This document shows positions 36,665 through 46,364 of a stretch of DNA of 49,145 nt, piece by piece. Under the pieces are notes generated by a model, which was not told the DNA's origin, made no database searches, and saw only the letters and a program-made list of their open reading frames with translations. This DNA comes from Carboxylicivirga mesophila (GTDB lineage: Bacteria; Bacteroidota; Bacteroidia; Bacteroidales; Marinilabiliaceae), in contig NZ_JAGUCN010000035.1 of the NCBI RefSeq assembly GCF_018271975.1, positions 1 to 49,145 on the forward strand, given 5' to 3'. How positions within the stretch are numbered: position 1 is the first letter of the stretch; each line of letters starts with the position of its first letter. The position numbers and the translations under genes are program-made.

Positions 36665-38302
36665 ATGATTTCGGTAGATGGCTTAACGGTAGAATTTGGA
36701 GCTACCACACTCTTTAAAAATATCTCATTCGTTATTAACGAAAAGGACCGCATTGCGCTGATGGGGAAGAATGGGGCAGGTAAATCAACCTTGCTGAAAA
36801 TACTGGCCGGCGAGCGCGAAGCCAATAAAGGACATGTGGCGGTTCCGAGCGATAAGGTGGTGGCCTATTTGCCTCAGCATTTGATGACCGAGGATAACCG
36901 TACCGTTTTTGAGGAGGCCTCACAGGCGTTTGCCCACATCTTTGCCATGGAGCAGGAGATGGCAGCAATTAATAAGGAGCTGGAAACACGTACCGACTAT
37001 GAGTCGGAGAGCTATTATGAGCTGATTGAGAAGGTGTCTACACTGAGCGAAAAGTATTACTCCATTGAGGAAACCAATTTTGACGCAGAAGTCGAGAAGG
37101 TGCTGCTGGGTCTCGGCTTTTTGCGCGATGATTTGCACAAGCCAACCAGTGAGTTCAGTGGTGGCTGGCGCATGCGTATCGAACTGGCCAAGATTTTGCT
37201 TCAGAAACCGGATTTGATTCTGTTGGATGAGCCTACCAACCACCTTGATATTGAATCCATCCAATGGCTCGAAGAGTTTTTGATTGGCTGTGGAAAGGCG
37301 GTAATTGTGATATCGCACGACCGCGCATTTGTTGATAATATCACCACACGTACCATAGAGGTGACTATGGGACGTATCTATGACTATAAGGTGAACTACT
37401 CCAAATACCTGGTGCTGCGTCAGGAGAGACGTGAGCAACAGTTGAAAGCCTATGAGGAGCAGCAAAAGATGATTGCCGAAAATGAGGCTTTTATCGAGCG
37501 CTTTAAGGGGACCTACTCTAAAACGCTGCAGGTACAGAGTCGTGTGAAGATGTTGGAGAAACTTGACAGGGTAGAGGTGGATGAAGAAGACCGCTCGTCT
37601 TTGCGTTTGAAGTTTCCGCCTGCACCACGCTCAGGTAGCTACCCACTGATAGCCACCGAAGTTACTAAGTATTATGATGATCATCTGGTGTTTGCCGATG
37701 CTTCAATAACCCTCGAGAGAGGTGAGAAGATTGCCTTTGTGGGGCGCAACGGTGAAGGTAAATCTACACTGGTGAAGGCCATTATGGACGAGATAAAGTA
37801 CGATGGTCAGTTGCAGCTGGGACATAATACGCAAATTGGCTATTTCGCGCAAAATCAGGCCTCGATGCTGGAGGATGAGCTAACCGTATTTCAAACGATA
37901 GACGATATTGCCGTGGGCGACATCCGTACCAAAATTAAAGATATGCTGGGCGCATTTATGTTTGGTGGCGAAGATATCGATAAGAAAGTACGTGTTCTGT
38001 CGGGGGGTGAACGTACCCGTCTGGCCATGATAAAGCTTTTATTGGAACCTGTTAACCTGTTGATACTGGATGAGCCGACCAACCATTTGGATATGAAAAC
38101 CAAAGATGTGTTGAAAGATGCCCTGAAGGCCTTTGACGGTACACTGATTCTGGTTTCGCACGACAGGGATTTCCTGGATGGTTTGGTAGATAAAGTGTAT
38201 GAGTTTGGCAATAAACGCGTAAAAGAACACCTTGGAGATATTAAGAGCTTCCTGGAAATGAAAAAGATGGCACACCTGAATGAACTCGAAATGAAAAACT
38301 AA
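36665..38302 (+). CDS. ABC-F family ATPase (ribosome-associated type)
   Basis: 545 aa, no membrane domain. There are two ABC domains: the first has Walker A 'GKNGAGKST', signature 'FSGGWRMRIELAK' and Walker B 'LILLDEPTNHLD'; the second has 'GRNGEGKST', 'LSGGERTRLAMIK' and 'LLILDEPTNHLD'. The linker (~245-310) is long, charged and helical ('RQERREQQLKAYEEQQKMI'), as in proteins that reach into the ribosomal E site. ABC-F proteins relieve stalled or slow translation, and some protect against ribosome-targeting antibiotics. This one has the size of housekeeping members; resistance is not implied. A clear terminator follows. Confidence 0.93.
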   Translation: MISVDGLTVEFGATTLFKNISFVINEKDRIALMGKNGAGKSTLLKILAGEREANKGHVAVPSDKVVAYLPQHLMTEDNRTVFEEASQAFAHIFAMEQEMAAINKELETRTDYESESYYELIEKVSTLSEKYYSIEETNFDAEVEKVLLGLGFLRDDLHKPTSEFSGGWRMRIELAKILLQKPDLILLDEPTNHLDIESIQWLEEFLIGCGKAVIVISHDRAFVDNITTRTIEVTMGRIYDYKVNYSKYLVLRQERREQQLKAYEEQQKMIAENEAFIERFKGTYSKTLQVQSRVKMLEKLDRVEVDEEDRSSLRLKFPPAPRSGSYPLIATEVTKYYDDHLVFADASITLERGEKIAFVGRNGEGKSTLVKAIMDEIKYDGQLQLGHNTQIGYFAQNQASMLEDELTVFQTIDDIAVGDIRTKIKDMLGAFMFGGEDIDKKVRVLSGGERTRLAMIKLLLEPVNLLILDEPTNHLDMKTKDVLKDALKAFDGTLILVSHDRDFLDGLVDKVYEFGNKRVKEHLGDIKSFLEMKKMAHLNELEMKN

Positions 38303-38652
38303 AGACAGCTCAAGCTGTTATTTATATATAATGGTATTGATCCGGTATTACTCTGTAGTACCGGATTTTTTTATGAGTATGTGCTACTTGCTATGCATTT
38401 TCCAGATGTTGAGTAAGTTTTTTTCTTTGTGCTCTTTGGGGCTTCGTGGTGAAATTACGATTTGCAAGTAGAATAATAGAGATGATTCATTTAAGGTAGA
38501 GCCTGTTGTTGTTTAATTCCTTTGGAATTATTTCCGAATAGCTTGAATAGCTCAACCATCCATATGTTTTTTATTAGTTTCATTCTTTCGCCTTGAACAA
38601 TAGCCTTGGTTCACTGCTTTATGTATATTGTAGTAAATATAAGCACCAAGCT
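38303..38652. other. Intergenic gap without a gene
   Basis: Contains the ABC-F terminator, a degenerate 'tctttgtgctctttggggcttcgtggtg' type stretch (38425-38452) and a small hairpin AATTCC-ttt-GGAATT. I see no gene or clear promoter in it. Confidence 0.5.
38338..38372 (+). terminator. Intrinsic terminator of the ABC-F gene
   Basis: ATCCGGTA pairs with TACCGGAT around an 11-nt loop, followed by seven T counting the last stem base. Confidence 0.85.
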
Positions 38653-39711
38653 ATGATACAGATTGACAAAACAAAACCTGTAATGGTAACCGGAGCAACA
38701 GGTTATGTAGCCGGTTGGCTGGTTAAAAAACTCCTGGACGAAGGATTGACTGTGCATGCTGCAGTCCGTAACCCTGATAATAGAGAGAAAATGAAGGTGT
38801 TGGATGAACTGGCTAATCAATCATCTGGTACCATTAAATATTTCAAAAGCGATTTACTGGATGAAGGTTCCTACGCTGAGGCCATGGAAGGGTGTGAACT
38901 GGTGTTTCATACGGCGTCGCCATTTACCTTAAGCGTTAATGATCCGCAAAAGGAACTCGTTGAACCGGCGCTTCTGGGAACACGCAATGTGCTGGAGCAG
39001 GCCAATCGAACCGAATCGGTTAAACGGGTGGTGCTAACCAGCAGTGTGGCGGCCATCTACGGTGACAATATCGATATTAAGAATACCGCCAATGGCATCT
39101 TTACAGAGGAAGACTGGAATACCAGTTCGTCGCTCACACACGGTGCTTATCCTTATTCTAAAACATTGGCTGAGAAAGAGGCCTGGAAAATTAACAGTGA
39201 GCAAAGCCGCTGGGACCTGGTGGTGATTAACCCATCATTGGTGATGGGGCCGGCTGTTAATCCGCAGAATGTAACATCCGAGAGTTATGCCATTATCAAA
39301 CAAATAGCTGATGGTACGCTGAAAGCCGGGGTGCCATATATTGGCTGGGGTGTGGTGGATGTGCGTGATGTTGCGGAAGCCCACTTTCAGGCTGGTTTTG
39401 TATCAACCGCCAGCGGACGACATATTGTGTCAGGCCATAATACTACGTTCTTGGGGTTGTCTAATACGCTATTGCCAAAGTATGGTAATGCCTATCCTAT
39501 ACCAAAAAAGGAAATGCCCAAATGGTTGATTTGGCTGGTAGGCCCCATGCTTAACAAAGCCTTGACGCGTAAGTACATCTCGCGCAATGTGGGCTATGGC
39601 TGGAAGGCTGATAACCGCAAGAGTATTCGCGAATTGGGTATTCAGTATCGAACTTTGGAAGAAACCGTTAATGAGATGTTTGAGCAGTTGGTGGAAGCGG
39701 ATGCTTTGTAA
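38653..39711 (+). CDS. Extended SDR, dihydroflavonol-4-reductase/aldehyde reductase-like
   Basis: 352 aa from the ATG at 38653; a TTG at 38593 would add 20 unlikely residues. The N-terminal NAD(P) loop is 'VMVTGATGYVAGWLVKKLL', the active-site pair is in 'YPYSKTLAEKEAW' (Tyr-x3-Lys), and 'VVLTSSVAAIYG' supplies the Ser. It is the extended SDR type related to dihydroflavonol-4-reductase and bacterial ketone or aldehyde reductases. The substrate cannot be read from the sequence. It is cytoplasmic and probably monocistronic; the gene after it runs on the other strand. Confidence 0.88.
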   Translation: MIQIDKTKPVMVTGATGYVAGWLVKKLLDEGLTVHAAVRNPDNREKMKVLDELANQSSGTIKYFKSDLLDEGSYAEAMEGCELVFHTASPFTLSVNDPQKELVEPALLGTRNVLEQANRTESVKRVVLTSSVAAIYGDNIDIKNTANGIFTEEDWNTSSSLTHGAYPYSKTLAEKEAWKINSEQSRWDLVVINPSLVMGPAVNPQNVTSESYAIIKQIADGTLKAGVPYIGWGVVDVRDVAEAHFQAGFVSTASGRHIVSGHNTTFLGLSNTLLPKYGNAYPIPKKEMPKWLIWLVGPMLNKALTRKYISRNVGYGWKADNRKSIRELGIQYRTLEETVNEMFEQLVEADAL

Positions 39712-39989
39712 AGTGATTTCACATTAGTTCAATGCTGAATGCTAATGGCTTTTAATGACCTTAATGTAGCAGGGGAGGTGTCTGTTATACACTTGCTAAA
39801 CAAGTTTGATTTAAAAAGGCTGGCCCAAAGAGTACATAGTATTTGCGTATGATTCCATCTATACCACATATTATTAGGAGTTGTGGTAGTTTTTAGTTCT
39901 CTTCAGGACAGCCCTTCCTGTTGCTTTTAATGATAACATTTGCTAGCTGTTCCCTTGCTTAGCAAGTTCGCAACATGCTATCAAACCGC

Positions 39990-41618
39990 TTACTTGCGTT
40001 GCTCCAAACCAAGTTCGTTGGCCGATATTTCGCGCATTTCTACCTTACGCACCTTACCGGTTACTGTAGTTGGAAATTCACTCACAAACTTCCAGTATTT
40101 AGGGATTTTAAAGGTGGCAATCTGCCCCTTGCAATAGCTGTGAAGCGTTTCACCCGTAATGTTTGCACCTTCCTGAGGGATGACCCAGGCCATCACTTCT
40201 TCACCGTATCTGGCCGATGGTACACCAATCACCTGCACATCTTTAATGTCATCGTGTTTGTGCAGAAACTCCTCTATCTCGAAAGGCGATATGTTTTCAC
40301 CGCCGCGGATGATCAGGTCCTTGATGCGGCCCACAATCTTTACATAGCCGTGTTCGTCCATCTCGGCCAAATCACCGGTATGCATCCAGCGCCCTTCATC
40401 AATCACCGATGCGGTGGCTTCAGGGTTATTCCAGTATTTAAGCATCACCGAATAGCCGCGGGTGCAAAACTCACCCTGCTCACCACGGGGGACAATCCGG
40501 CCCGTTTCCGGATCGATGATCTTGATTTCGAGATGGGGATGTACCTTGCCCACGGTGGCACATCTGCGGTACTCATTATCATCCACAAATGTTTGGGTGC
40601 TCACAGGCGAGGTTTCTGTCATGCCATAGCAGATGCCTACTTCGCGCATGTTCATCTTCTCTCTCACGGCCCGCATGGTGGATTCGGGGCAGGAAGCACC
40701 TGCCATTATGCCGGTGCGCAGGCTCGAATAGTCATACTTGTCGAAGTTGGGATCGTTCAGTTCGGCAATAAACATAAGCGGTACCCCATAGAGCGACGTA
40801 CACTTTTCGTTCTGAACCGTTTGTAGTACCGTGTCGGGCACAAAGGCCTCGCCGGTTAATATCATGCAGGCCCCGTGGGTGATACAGGCCAGGTTGGCCA
40901 ATACCATGCCAAAACAATGGTACAAAGGTACCGGAATACACACCCTGTCTTTTTCGGTGTATTTGAGGCGTTCGCCAATGAAAAAGCCGTTGTTCAGGAT
41001 GTTATGATGCGACAGGGTGGCGCCTTTGGGAAAGCCGGTTGTGCCAGAAGTGTACTGTATATTGATGGGGTCGTCAAACTGCAGGCTGGCTTCGCGTGCC
41101 AGCAAATCGTCAGTGCTTACTTTTTTGCCTGCTTCAAGCAGTGAGTTCCAGTCATGCTCCATTACAATGATGTGCTTCAGGCGAATGCATGAGGCCCGTA
41201 CTTCATCCAGTATCTCCACATAATTGGTCTGTCGAAAGCCTTTAGACATGATGAGCAGGCTAATTTCTGATTGCTTCAGTGCATATTTCAGTTCTGACGC
41301 TTTATAGGCCGGGTTGACATTAACTAATATTACCCCGATGCGCGCTGTAGCAAACTGCACCAACACCCACTCATAGCGGTTGGGCGACCAGATACCAACG
41401 CGGTCACCTTTTTTAACGCCATAGGCCAGAATACCTTTGGCTACTTCTTCTACCTGCTGCCAAAACTCCCGGTAGGTGGCGCGGTAATTCTGATAAGGAA
41501 CCACCAGGGCTTCACTATCAGGATATTTATCAACAGTTTGTTTTAATTGTTCTGAAATAGTTATGCCCAACAAGGGCACGTCGGACGTTCCGTTGTCGTA
41601 CGATAATAGATTGTTCAC
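39990..41618 (-). CDS. AMP-binding acyl-CoA synthetase (FadD/AcsM-like)
   Basis: 542 aa. It activates a carboxylic acid with ATP to an acyl-AMP and then to acyl-CoA. The P-loop-like motif is 'IQYTSGTTGFPKGATLSHHN', the A5 region is 'YGMTETSPVSTQ', the hinge and A8 region is 'MHTGDLAEMDEHGYVKIVGRIKDLIIRGGENISPFEIEEFL' (given here as the A7-A8 span) and the C-terminal A10 Lys is in 'TVTGKVRKVEM'. The start 'ISEQLKQTVDKYPDSEALV' is typical of medium-chain or broad-range members. It is cytoplasmic. No beta-oxidation genes are adjacent, so chain length and pathway are open. Confidence 0.92.
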   Translation of the reverse strand: MNNLLSYDNGTSDVPLLGITISEQLKQTVDKYPDSEALVVPYQNYRATYREFWQQVEEVAKGILAYGVKKGDRVGIWSPNRYEWVLVQFATARIGVILVNVNPAYKASELKYALKQSEISLLIMSKGFRQTNYVEILDEVRASCIRLKHIIVMEHDWNSLLEAGKKVSTDDLLAREASLQFDDPINIQYTSGTTGFPKGATLSHHNILNNGFFIGERLKYTEKDRVCIPVPLYHCFGMVLANLACITHGACMILTGEAFVPDTVLQTVQNEKCTSLYGVPLMFIAELNDPNFDKYDYSSLRTGIMAGASCPESTMRAVREKMNMREVGICYGMTETSPVSTQTFVDDNEYRRCATVGKVHPHLEIKIIDPETGRIVPRGEQGEFCTRGYSVMLKYWNNPEATASVIDEGRWMHTGDLAEMDEHGYVKIVGRIKDLIIRGGENISPFEIEEFLHKHDDIKDVQVIGVPSARYGEEVMAWVIPQEGANITGETLHSYCKGQIATFKIPKYWKFVSEFPTTVTGKVRKVEMREISANELGLEQRK

Positions 41619-41821
41619 AATGTGTGGTTTAATGGTTAATTATAAATTGAAGTTATTTGGTTAAAATAGATGTTGAATTAACACAAAATAACTCACAACG
41701 CAAATAATCAACAATAAAACTTTACATCACACGATCTTATTTAGATATGTTTTATCTGTCATATGAATAACATTTAAGTAATAATGTTCTGTTTTTGTTG
41801 GTATTACTATGAATCTATTTC

Positions 41822-42982
41822 TTATTTATTGACTGTTACCATAGGTTCTTTTCGCCTTTCTTCCCACCATTGAGTTGTAGCGGGTATTTCGCCATTCAGC
41901 ACCAGGCCTTCGCCAATGCGTGGGGTGATAACGGGTAATCCTGTTTCGTTGGCTTTGGCACTGGCTCTTGTTATGGGATCAAGCCAGTCGTGCATGGACA
42001 GTTTAAATGCACCCCAATGAATGGGCATAACAATTTGCGCTTTTATATCCTCTGCCGCGAGTATGGTTTCTTCAGGCATCATATGTATTTCCTTCCATAA
42101 CTCGTTGTATTGGCCACATTCCATCAGTGCCAAATCGAAGGGACCATATTTCTTGCCTATGGTTTTAAAGTGTGGGCCATAACCACTGTCACCGCTAAAA
42201 AACACTTTCTTTTCAGGTGTTTGAATCACCCATGAGCACCATAGCGTTGAGGCCTGATCGCTGAACCATTTGCCGCGTCCTGAAAAGTGTTGAGCGGGCG
42301 TGCAGGTAAAGCTCAACTCATCCAATTGAGCGTGCTGCCACCAATCCAGTTCGGTGATGTGTGCGCTATGCACACCCCACGCCCTTAGATGTGTTCCAAC
42401 ACCCAGGGGTGTATAAAACGCTTTTGTTTTATCTTTCAGGCGTTTAATTGATTGGTAATCGAGGTGATCATAATGGTCGTGTGAAATGAGCACCAGGTCA
42501 ATAGCTGGTAGCTGCTCAATCTCAATGGGCATCTCCTTATTAAATCGTTTAACACCAATAAATGGCACAGGTGAAGCTGATTGTCCGAGCATGGGGTCAA
42601 TCAATATATTTTTACCATTGGTTTGAATCAAAAAGGATGAATGGCCAAACCAGAACAAGCGAAAATCACCATTGTTCTGCAGTAATTCTGCCGGATCCAT
42701 GGCTATGGGCTGCGGGGCTTGTGATGGGGTGGCATTGGGGTGTACGTTGAACTGCTCTTTGATCATGGCCCAGAACTTTTTGCCAGTCATCTCCATTTTT
42801 ACGTCGCCCATGTTGGCAAATTTACCATCACGATGTTGAGGTGATTGATTGTATATTAATTGTTGTTTTTGGGTAGGATGGCCACCGAACTGGGGACTGA
42901 GTGCCATAAACAGCACTACCGATGCCATCGCTATTACCAGGATACTTGCTAGTATTATCATTGTCTTAACTATTTTTTTCAT
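41822..42982 (-). CDS. Membrane-anchored MBL-fold hydrolase, NAPE-PLD/UlaG-like
   Basis: 386 aa from the ATG at 42982 (MKKIVKTMIILASILVIAM); the frame to 43006 would span the promoter. An N-terminal membrane anchor is followed by a metallo-beta-lactamase fold. The entry strand is 'RLFWFGHSSFLIQTNGKNILIDPMLG', the zinc motif is 'SHDHYDHLD' (HxHxDH), further ligands are in 'AQHFSGRG' and 'FFSGDSGYGPHF', and the last His is in 'PIHWGAFKLSMHDW'. The layout is that of N-acyl-phosphatidylethanolamine phospholipase D relatives. It is likely to face the periplasm. The actual substrate (lipid or other) is unknown. Confidence 0.85.
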   Translation of the reverse strand: MKKIVKTMIILASILVIAMASVVLFMALSPQFGGHPTQKQQLIYNQSPQHRDGKFANMGDVKMEMTGKKFWAMIKEQFNVHPNATPSQAPQPIAMDPAELLQNNGDFRLFWFGHSSFLIQTNGKNILIDPMLGQSASPVPFIGVKRFNKEMPIEIEQLPAIDLVLISHDHYDHLDYQSIKRLKDKTKAFYTPLGVGTHLRAWGVHSAHITELDWWQHAQLDELSFTCTPAQHFSGRGKWFSDQASTLWCSWVIQTPEKKVFFSGDSGYGPHFKTIGKKYGPFDLALMECGQYNELWKEIHMMPEETILAAEDIKAQIVMPIHWGAFKLSMHDWLDPITRASAKANETGLPVITPRIGEGLVLNGEIPATTQWWEERRKEPMVTVNK

Positions 42983-43003
42983 TACCGCGCATTTTAATGC
43001 TAA

Positions 43004-43011
43004 CAAAAGTA
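43004..43011 (-). promoter_or_regulatory. -7 promoter element of the MBL-fold gene
   Basis: On the minus strand it reads TACTTTTG, a perfect TAnnTTTG, about 21 nt before the chosen start codon. TTAG lies 20 nt upstream as a weak -33. Confidence 0.55.
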
Positions 43012-43137
43012 AAGGTCATTTGGCTCATAGGCTAAAACATTTTACAGCTTGCTGTATACATTTTACTGATTTATCAATTCGATGCACATCAGGGGGAGGT
43101 CTGAACGTTTTTGGTTAGTAAAAACAATACTTTATAA

Positions 43138-43164
43138 ACAAAAAGCCCGGCTATGGCCGGGCTT
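43138..43164 (-). terminator. Intrinsic terminator of the TonB receptor gene
   Basis: On the minus strand AAGCCCGGC pairs with GCCGGGCTT around a 4-nt loop, then TTTTTG. Confidence 0.9.
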
Positions 43165-43187
43165 CATATCGTTATACTATCATTTGC

Positions 43188-45590
43188 TTAGTGTCCGAAT
43201 ACATTACTGAGTTTAATACCAAAATATACAGTTCTTGGATTGGTTGGTCCGTAAATGTATGCCGGGTCGCGATCCATGCCTGAGTCAAAATCATCCTGGA
43301 AAGAGTTTAAAATGTTTTTAACGCCTGCAAAAGCTTTGAATGGCAAGCCAGCTACTTTAAGATCATATTCTGCTTTGAAACCAAGGTCGAAGAAAGTTGG
43401 TGTAGTTCTGATAGTTCCTTGAATCCCATCTTCTTCGATGATAATGTCGTCGGGCCTGAATTCGGTTCCATAGTATGCGACTTTCATTTTACCGGTATAG
43501 GTAGCGCTGGCTATAAGGCATAAACGTGGCATAACATCATAGTCAAGCGATAAGAAACCATAGTCATCAGGTGTTCTTAGGAAATCTTTCTCTCCCAGTT
43601 CCTGTGCATCACCATAAACGCTGCTTTGGATAGTATAACCGGCCTTTAGGTAAATACGATTGCCTGGCGATGCATTTGCTTCGAAGTTGACACCTTTAAC
43701 TGTGGCACCGTTATCTGCATTGGTTCTAATATAGGTGGTTACGCCAGTTGTCTCGTCGTATTCAGGGTTTTGGGCAAAAGCATCATTCAGATGGGTATAA
43801 AACCCTTCAGCCAGTAAGCCAAGGTTCCAGTTGCCAATTTTACGGTTAAAGTCAACAGAAGTCATATAGCTGTGACTGGTTTCTTGTTTTAAATCAGGCG
43901 CATTAGCATGCACTACTTTGCGCGAGCCTGATGTTTCGATGTGTAAATCTTCATCGAATACCTGTGGAGCGCGGTATCCTTGTGAATAGCTCACGCGCCA
44001 CTGTAGCGAAGGAGCAATATCCCACAAGATATTTAAACGCGGGCTGAAAACGTTACCCGAATTATTTCCCTCCTTGTGATCCAGATCAGTTATTTCATAG
44101 CGATCGAATCGGGCACCCACTGATGCTTTTACTGGCCCAAAGTATCTGTCATATTGGGCAAATACCCCATATACATTCTTATTCTGGTCAGTAATGACAG
44201 TGTTAGGTACGTGGCCATTTGATCCAATAACATTGCCATTATCATCGTATATCAGGTCAAGGTAACCCAGTTTCTGGTCGAGCATATCATCATGCACCAG
44301 CTCTATACCCGTTACAATACTGTTTTTTCCAAAGTCGGATTTAAACTGTGTACCCACGTTGAAGGTTAAGCCATCAGTTTGTCCGTAGTCGGCCAGGCTT
44401 TGGTTAGCACCATAGTATGATGCCCTGTCTACATTCTGAGCCGAACCATAAACTGACAGCAGACTCCCGGTTCCAATAAACCGTTCGTAGGTAAGGGCAG
44501 TTGTGGTAATTTTATGATCTACCGCTTCCGATACATCTGCTTCGTGGTGTGGTTTATCAAACGCATTTCCGCCACGTCTTTCTTCATTTACCCTGATAAA
44601 ATCAAGGGTTAATTTATTGCGATAATCAATTCGATGGTATAAGCGTCCTCCAAAGGTCAGGTTTTCAATTTTAGATGATTCGGAGTAGCCATCACCATTG
44701 GCATCAAACGGATCCTTATCGCGATAGAAGCCAAACAAAGCAAAGCCGGTTTTCTTATCATCGCTCACTATGGTAGTATTCATATTCAGTGAGTAATCAG
44801 AAGCAACCTTACCATCTGTTCCAACACCAATAGAGCTGTGTTGTGTTGATATATCATAAGAATTATTCATTGGATCGCGTGTGATCAGGTTGATGGTGCC
44901 TGCCACCGCATTGCTGCCATATAATGCCGAACCACCTCCTCTAACTACTTCAATACGTTCTATCATGCTCGAAGGAATGAGTTCCAAACCATAAACACCA
45001 GCCAGATTGCTAAAGATCGCCCTGTTGTTGATCAGGACCTGTGAATGAGCACCGTCCATGCCATTCATGCGAACTTGTGTAAATCCACAGTTCTGACAAT
45101 TGTTTTCGAGTCTTAAGCCAGGAATATAGTTTAAACCTTCAGCTATAGAAACGGATTGGGTATTTTCCAACAAACGAGGGGTGAGTGTATTAACAATAAC
45201 TGATGCCGTTGTTCTCTTTTGCTCATTTCTGTCAGCTGTAACAACTACCTGCTCCAGACCTAACACATCGGTTTCAAGACTGATATCGAGCACTGCTTTT
45301 TCACCGCGTTTAAATACGAGGTTTTTTTCAACAGGCTTATATCCAATGGCCTGAACTTTTACAGTAAACTCGCCTTCGGGTATAAAACCTAATTCAAATT
45401 GTCCATTAAGATCAGATGCTGCCCCAAGGGTTGTATTCGCCAGTGTAACTGTCGCAAATGGTAAAGGTTCGCCTTCAGATAAAATAGTGCCGCTTAGTTG
45501 GCACATTGGTTCTGGTGGAGCTTGAGAGAATACTGATGCAGGTATAAATAAACATAATAGTATCAGGGCTTTCGCAATGGTGTATTTCAT
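43188..45590 (-). CDS. TonB-dependent receptor, probably for metal or a metal complex
   Basis: 800 aa. Signal peptide (1-22, ...ASVFSQ). A carboxypeptidase-regulatory-like domain (~30-115), then a plug with 'LRLENNCQNCGFTQVRMNGMDGAHSQVLINNRAI' (given as the plug start) and 'IERIEVVRGGGSALYGSNAVAGTINLIT', then a 22-strand-type barrel ending in a Phe-x-His terminal strand ('YFGIKLSNVFGH'). The Cys-x-x-Cys in the plug is shared by a Bacteroidota receptor group that I associate with metal or small-cofactor uptake. A small His/Cys-rich protein gene lies directly upstream and supports a metal link. No substrate can be fixed. Confidence 0.88.
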   Translation of the reverse strand: MKYTIAKALILLCLFIPASVFSQAPPEPMCQLSGTILSEGEPLPFATVTLANTTLGAASDLNGQFELGFIPEGEFTVKVQAIGYKPVEKNLVFKRGEKAVLDISLETDVLGLEQVVVTADRNEQKRTTASVIVNTLTPRLLENTQSVSIAEGLNYIPGLRLENNCQNCGFTQVRMNGMDGAHSQVLINNRAIFSNLAGVYGLELIPSSMIERIEVVRGGGSALYGSNAVAGTINLITRDPMNNSYDISTQHSSIGVGTDGKVASDYSLNMNTTIVSDDKKTGFALFGFYRDKDPFDANGDGYSESSKIENLTFGGRLYHRIDYRNKLTLDFIRVNEERRGGNAFDKPHHEADVSEAVDHKITTTALTYERFIGTGSLLSVYGSAQNVDRASYYGANQSLADYGQTDGLTFNVGTQFKSDFGKNSIVTGIELVHDDMLDQKLGYLDLIYDDNGNVIGSNGHVPNTVITDQNKNVYGVFAQYDRYFGPVKASVGARFDRYEITDLDHKEGNNSGNVFSPRLNILWDIAPSLQWRVSYSQGYRAPQVFDEDLHIETSGSRKVVHANAPDLKQETSHSYMTSVDFNRKIGNWNLGLLAEGFYTHLNDAFAQNPEYDETTGVTTYIRTNADNGATVKGVNFEANASPGNRIYLKAGYTIQSSVYGDAQELGEKDFLRTPDDYGFLSLDYDVMPRLCLIASATYTGKMKVAYYGTEFRPDDIIIEEDGIQGTIRTTPTFFDLGFKAEYDLKVAGLPFKAFAGVKNILNSFQDDFDSGMDRDPAYIYGPTNPRTVYFGIKLSNVFGH

Positions 45591-45716
45591 TGTTAAAAGT
45601 AATTTGTAATCCGCAGATTTGTTGTGAGTTAATAATTAGGTTGTGCGTCTCCTTTTAGAAAAAGACACGAAAAACGGTTGACTTTGTTGGTCAATAAAAA
45701 TTAAGAGGAATAGTTC

Positions 45717-46121
45717 TTAAGCAACAGGTGGCGCCCTGCCAGCGCTGTGTTTGATGAATTTGTTGTTGGCAGTAATTACTGTTTCAAACTTAAGCTTGTT
45801 GAAATAGACTGGCAGGATATCAGAAAGAAGGTCAGGGCTTTCTTCCGATAGCATTGTTTGCAGCTGCTGATAAAACGTAAAATCGGCTGAGTTATGTGAA
45901 TGACCGTCGCAGCCCGGGTGTGCATGACTATATGTTTTACCGTCTATCTTGTGAGTATGATAGAAGAGCGCATTGCTTGCAATTTGAATTGCAAACAGCA
46001 CAATTAGTATCAGTGCTAGTCTATTAAAGACCTTTTGGTATTTTATATACTCTTTTATCACGATGCAAAAATGAAAAAATTCTTTATTCCTGCCAATACC
46101 TACAAATAGGGATTTTGTCAT
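45717..46121 (-). CDS. Small His-rich membrane-anchored protein, possible metal sensor
   Basis: 134 aa from the only ATG; a GTG at 46061 (residue 21) would give 114 aa and may be the real start. A TTTTTG stretch like a -7 box lies just before that GTG, inside the longer frame. One membrane segment (~36-55) is followed by 'YHTHKIDGKTYSHAHPGCDGHSHNS', with five His and one Cys, and then a helical tail ending 'KHSAGRAPPVA'. The family is not known to me. Small His-rich proteins with this kind of R-x-P-P end often precede TonB receptors in Bacteroidota. It is probably periplasmic, binding a metal ion. It is 126 bp upstream of the receptor gene on the same strand, likely one transcript. Confidence 0.65.
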   Translation of the reverse strand: MTKSLFVGIGRNKEFFHFCIVIKEYIKYQKVFNRLALILIVLFAIQIASNALFYHTHKIDGKTYSHAHPGCDGHSHNSADFTFYQQLQTMLSEESPDLLSDILPVYFNKLKFETVITANNKFIKHSAGRAPPVA

Positions 46122-46364
46122 GTTTTAAAGAGCATCAGTTAAGCTGCGGAGCTTCCCAAGATGGGGCAATATGGATGCTTTCATAACGGACTATGTTGTT
46201 TTTCGTTAAGTTTTATTGAAATTAATATGGTTTGTATCTCACTCTGCTTAAGTGATTAGTCTATCGGGATGAACAAAAATGGCATATAAAAGTAAATTAC
46301 TACCATAATACTTTAAGTGAGTATGCTATTTTAGCGCCCGAATAATTTTAACTACATCAATATA

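Noticed and set aside
39975-40826. 283-aa plus-strand ORF
   Set aside because: It is the antisense of the acyl-CoA synthetase gene, whose motifs are intact; no family is recognisable in this frame.
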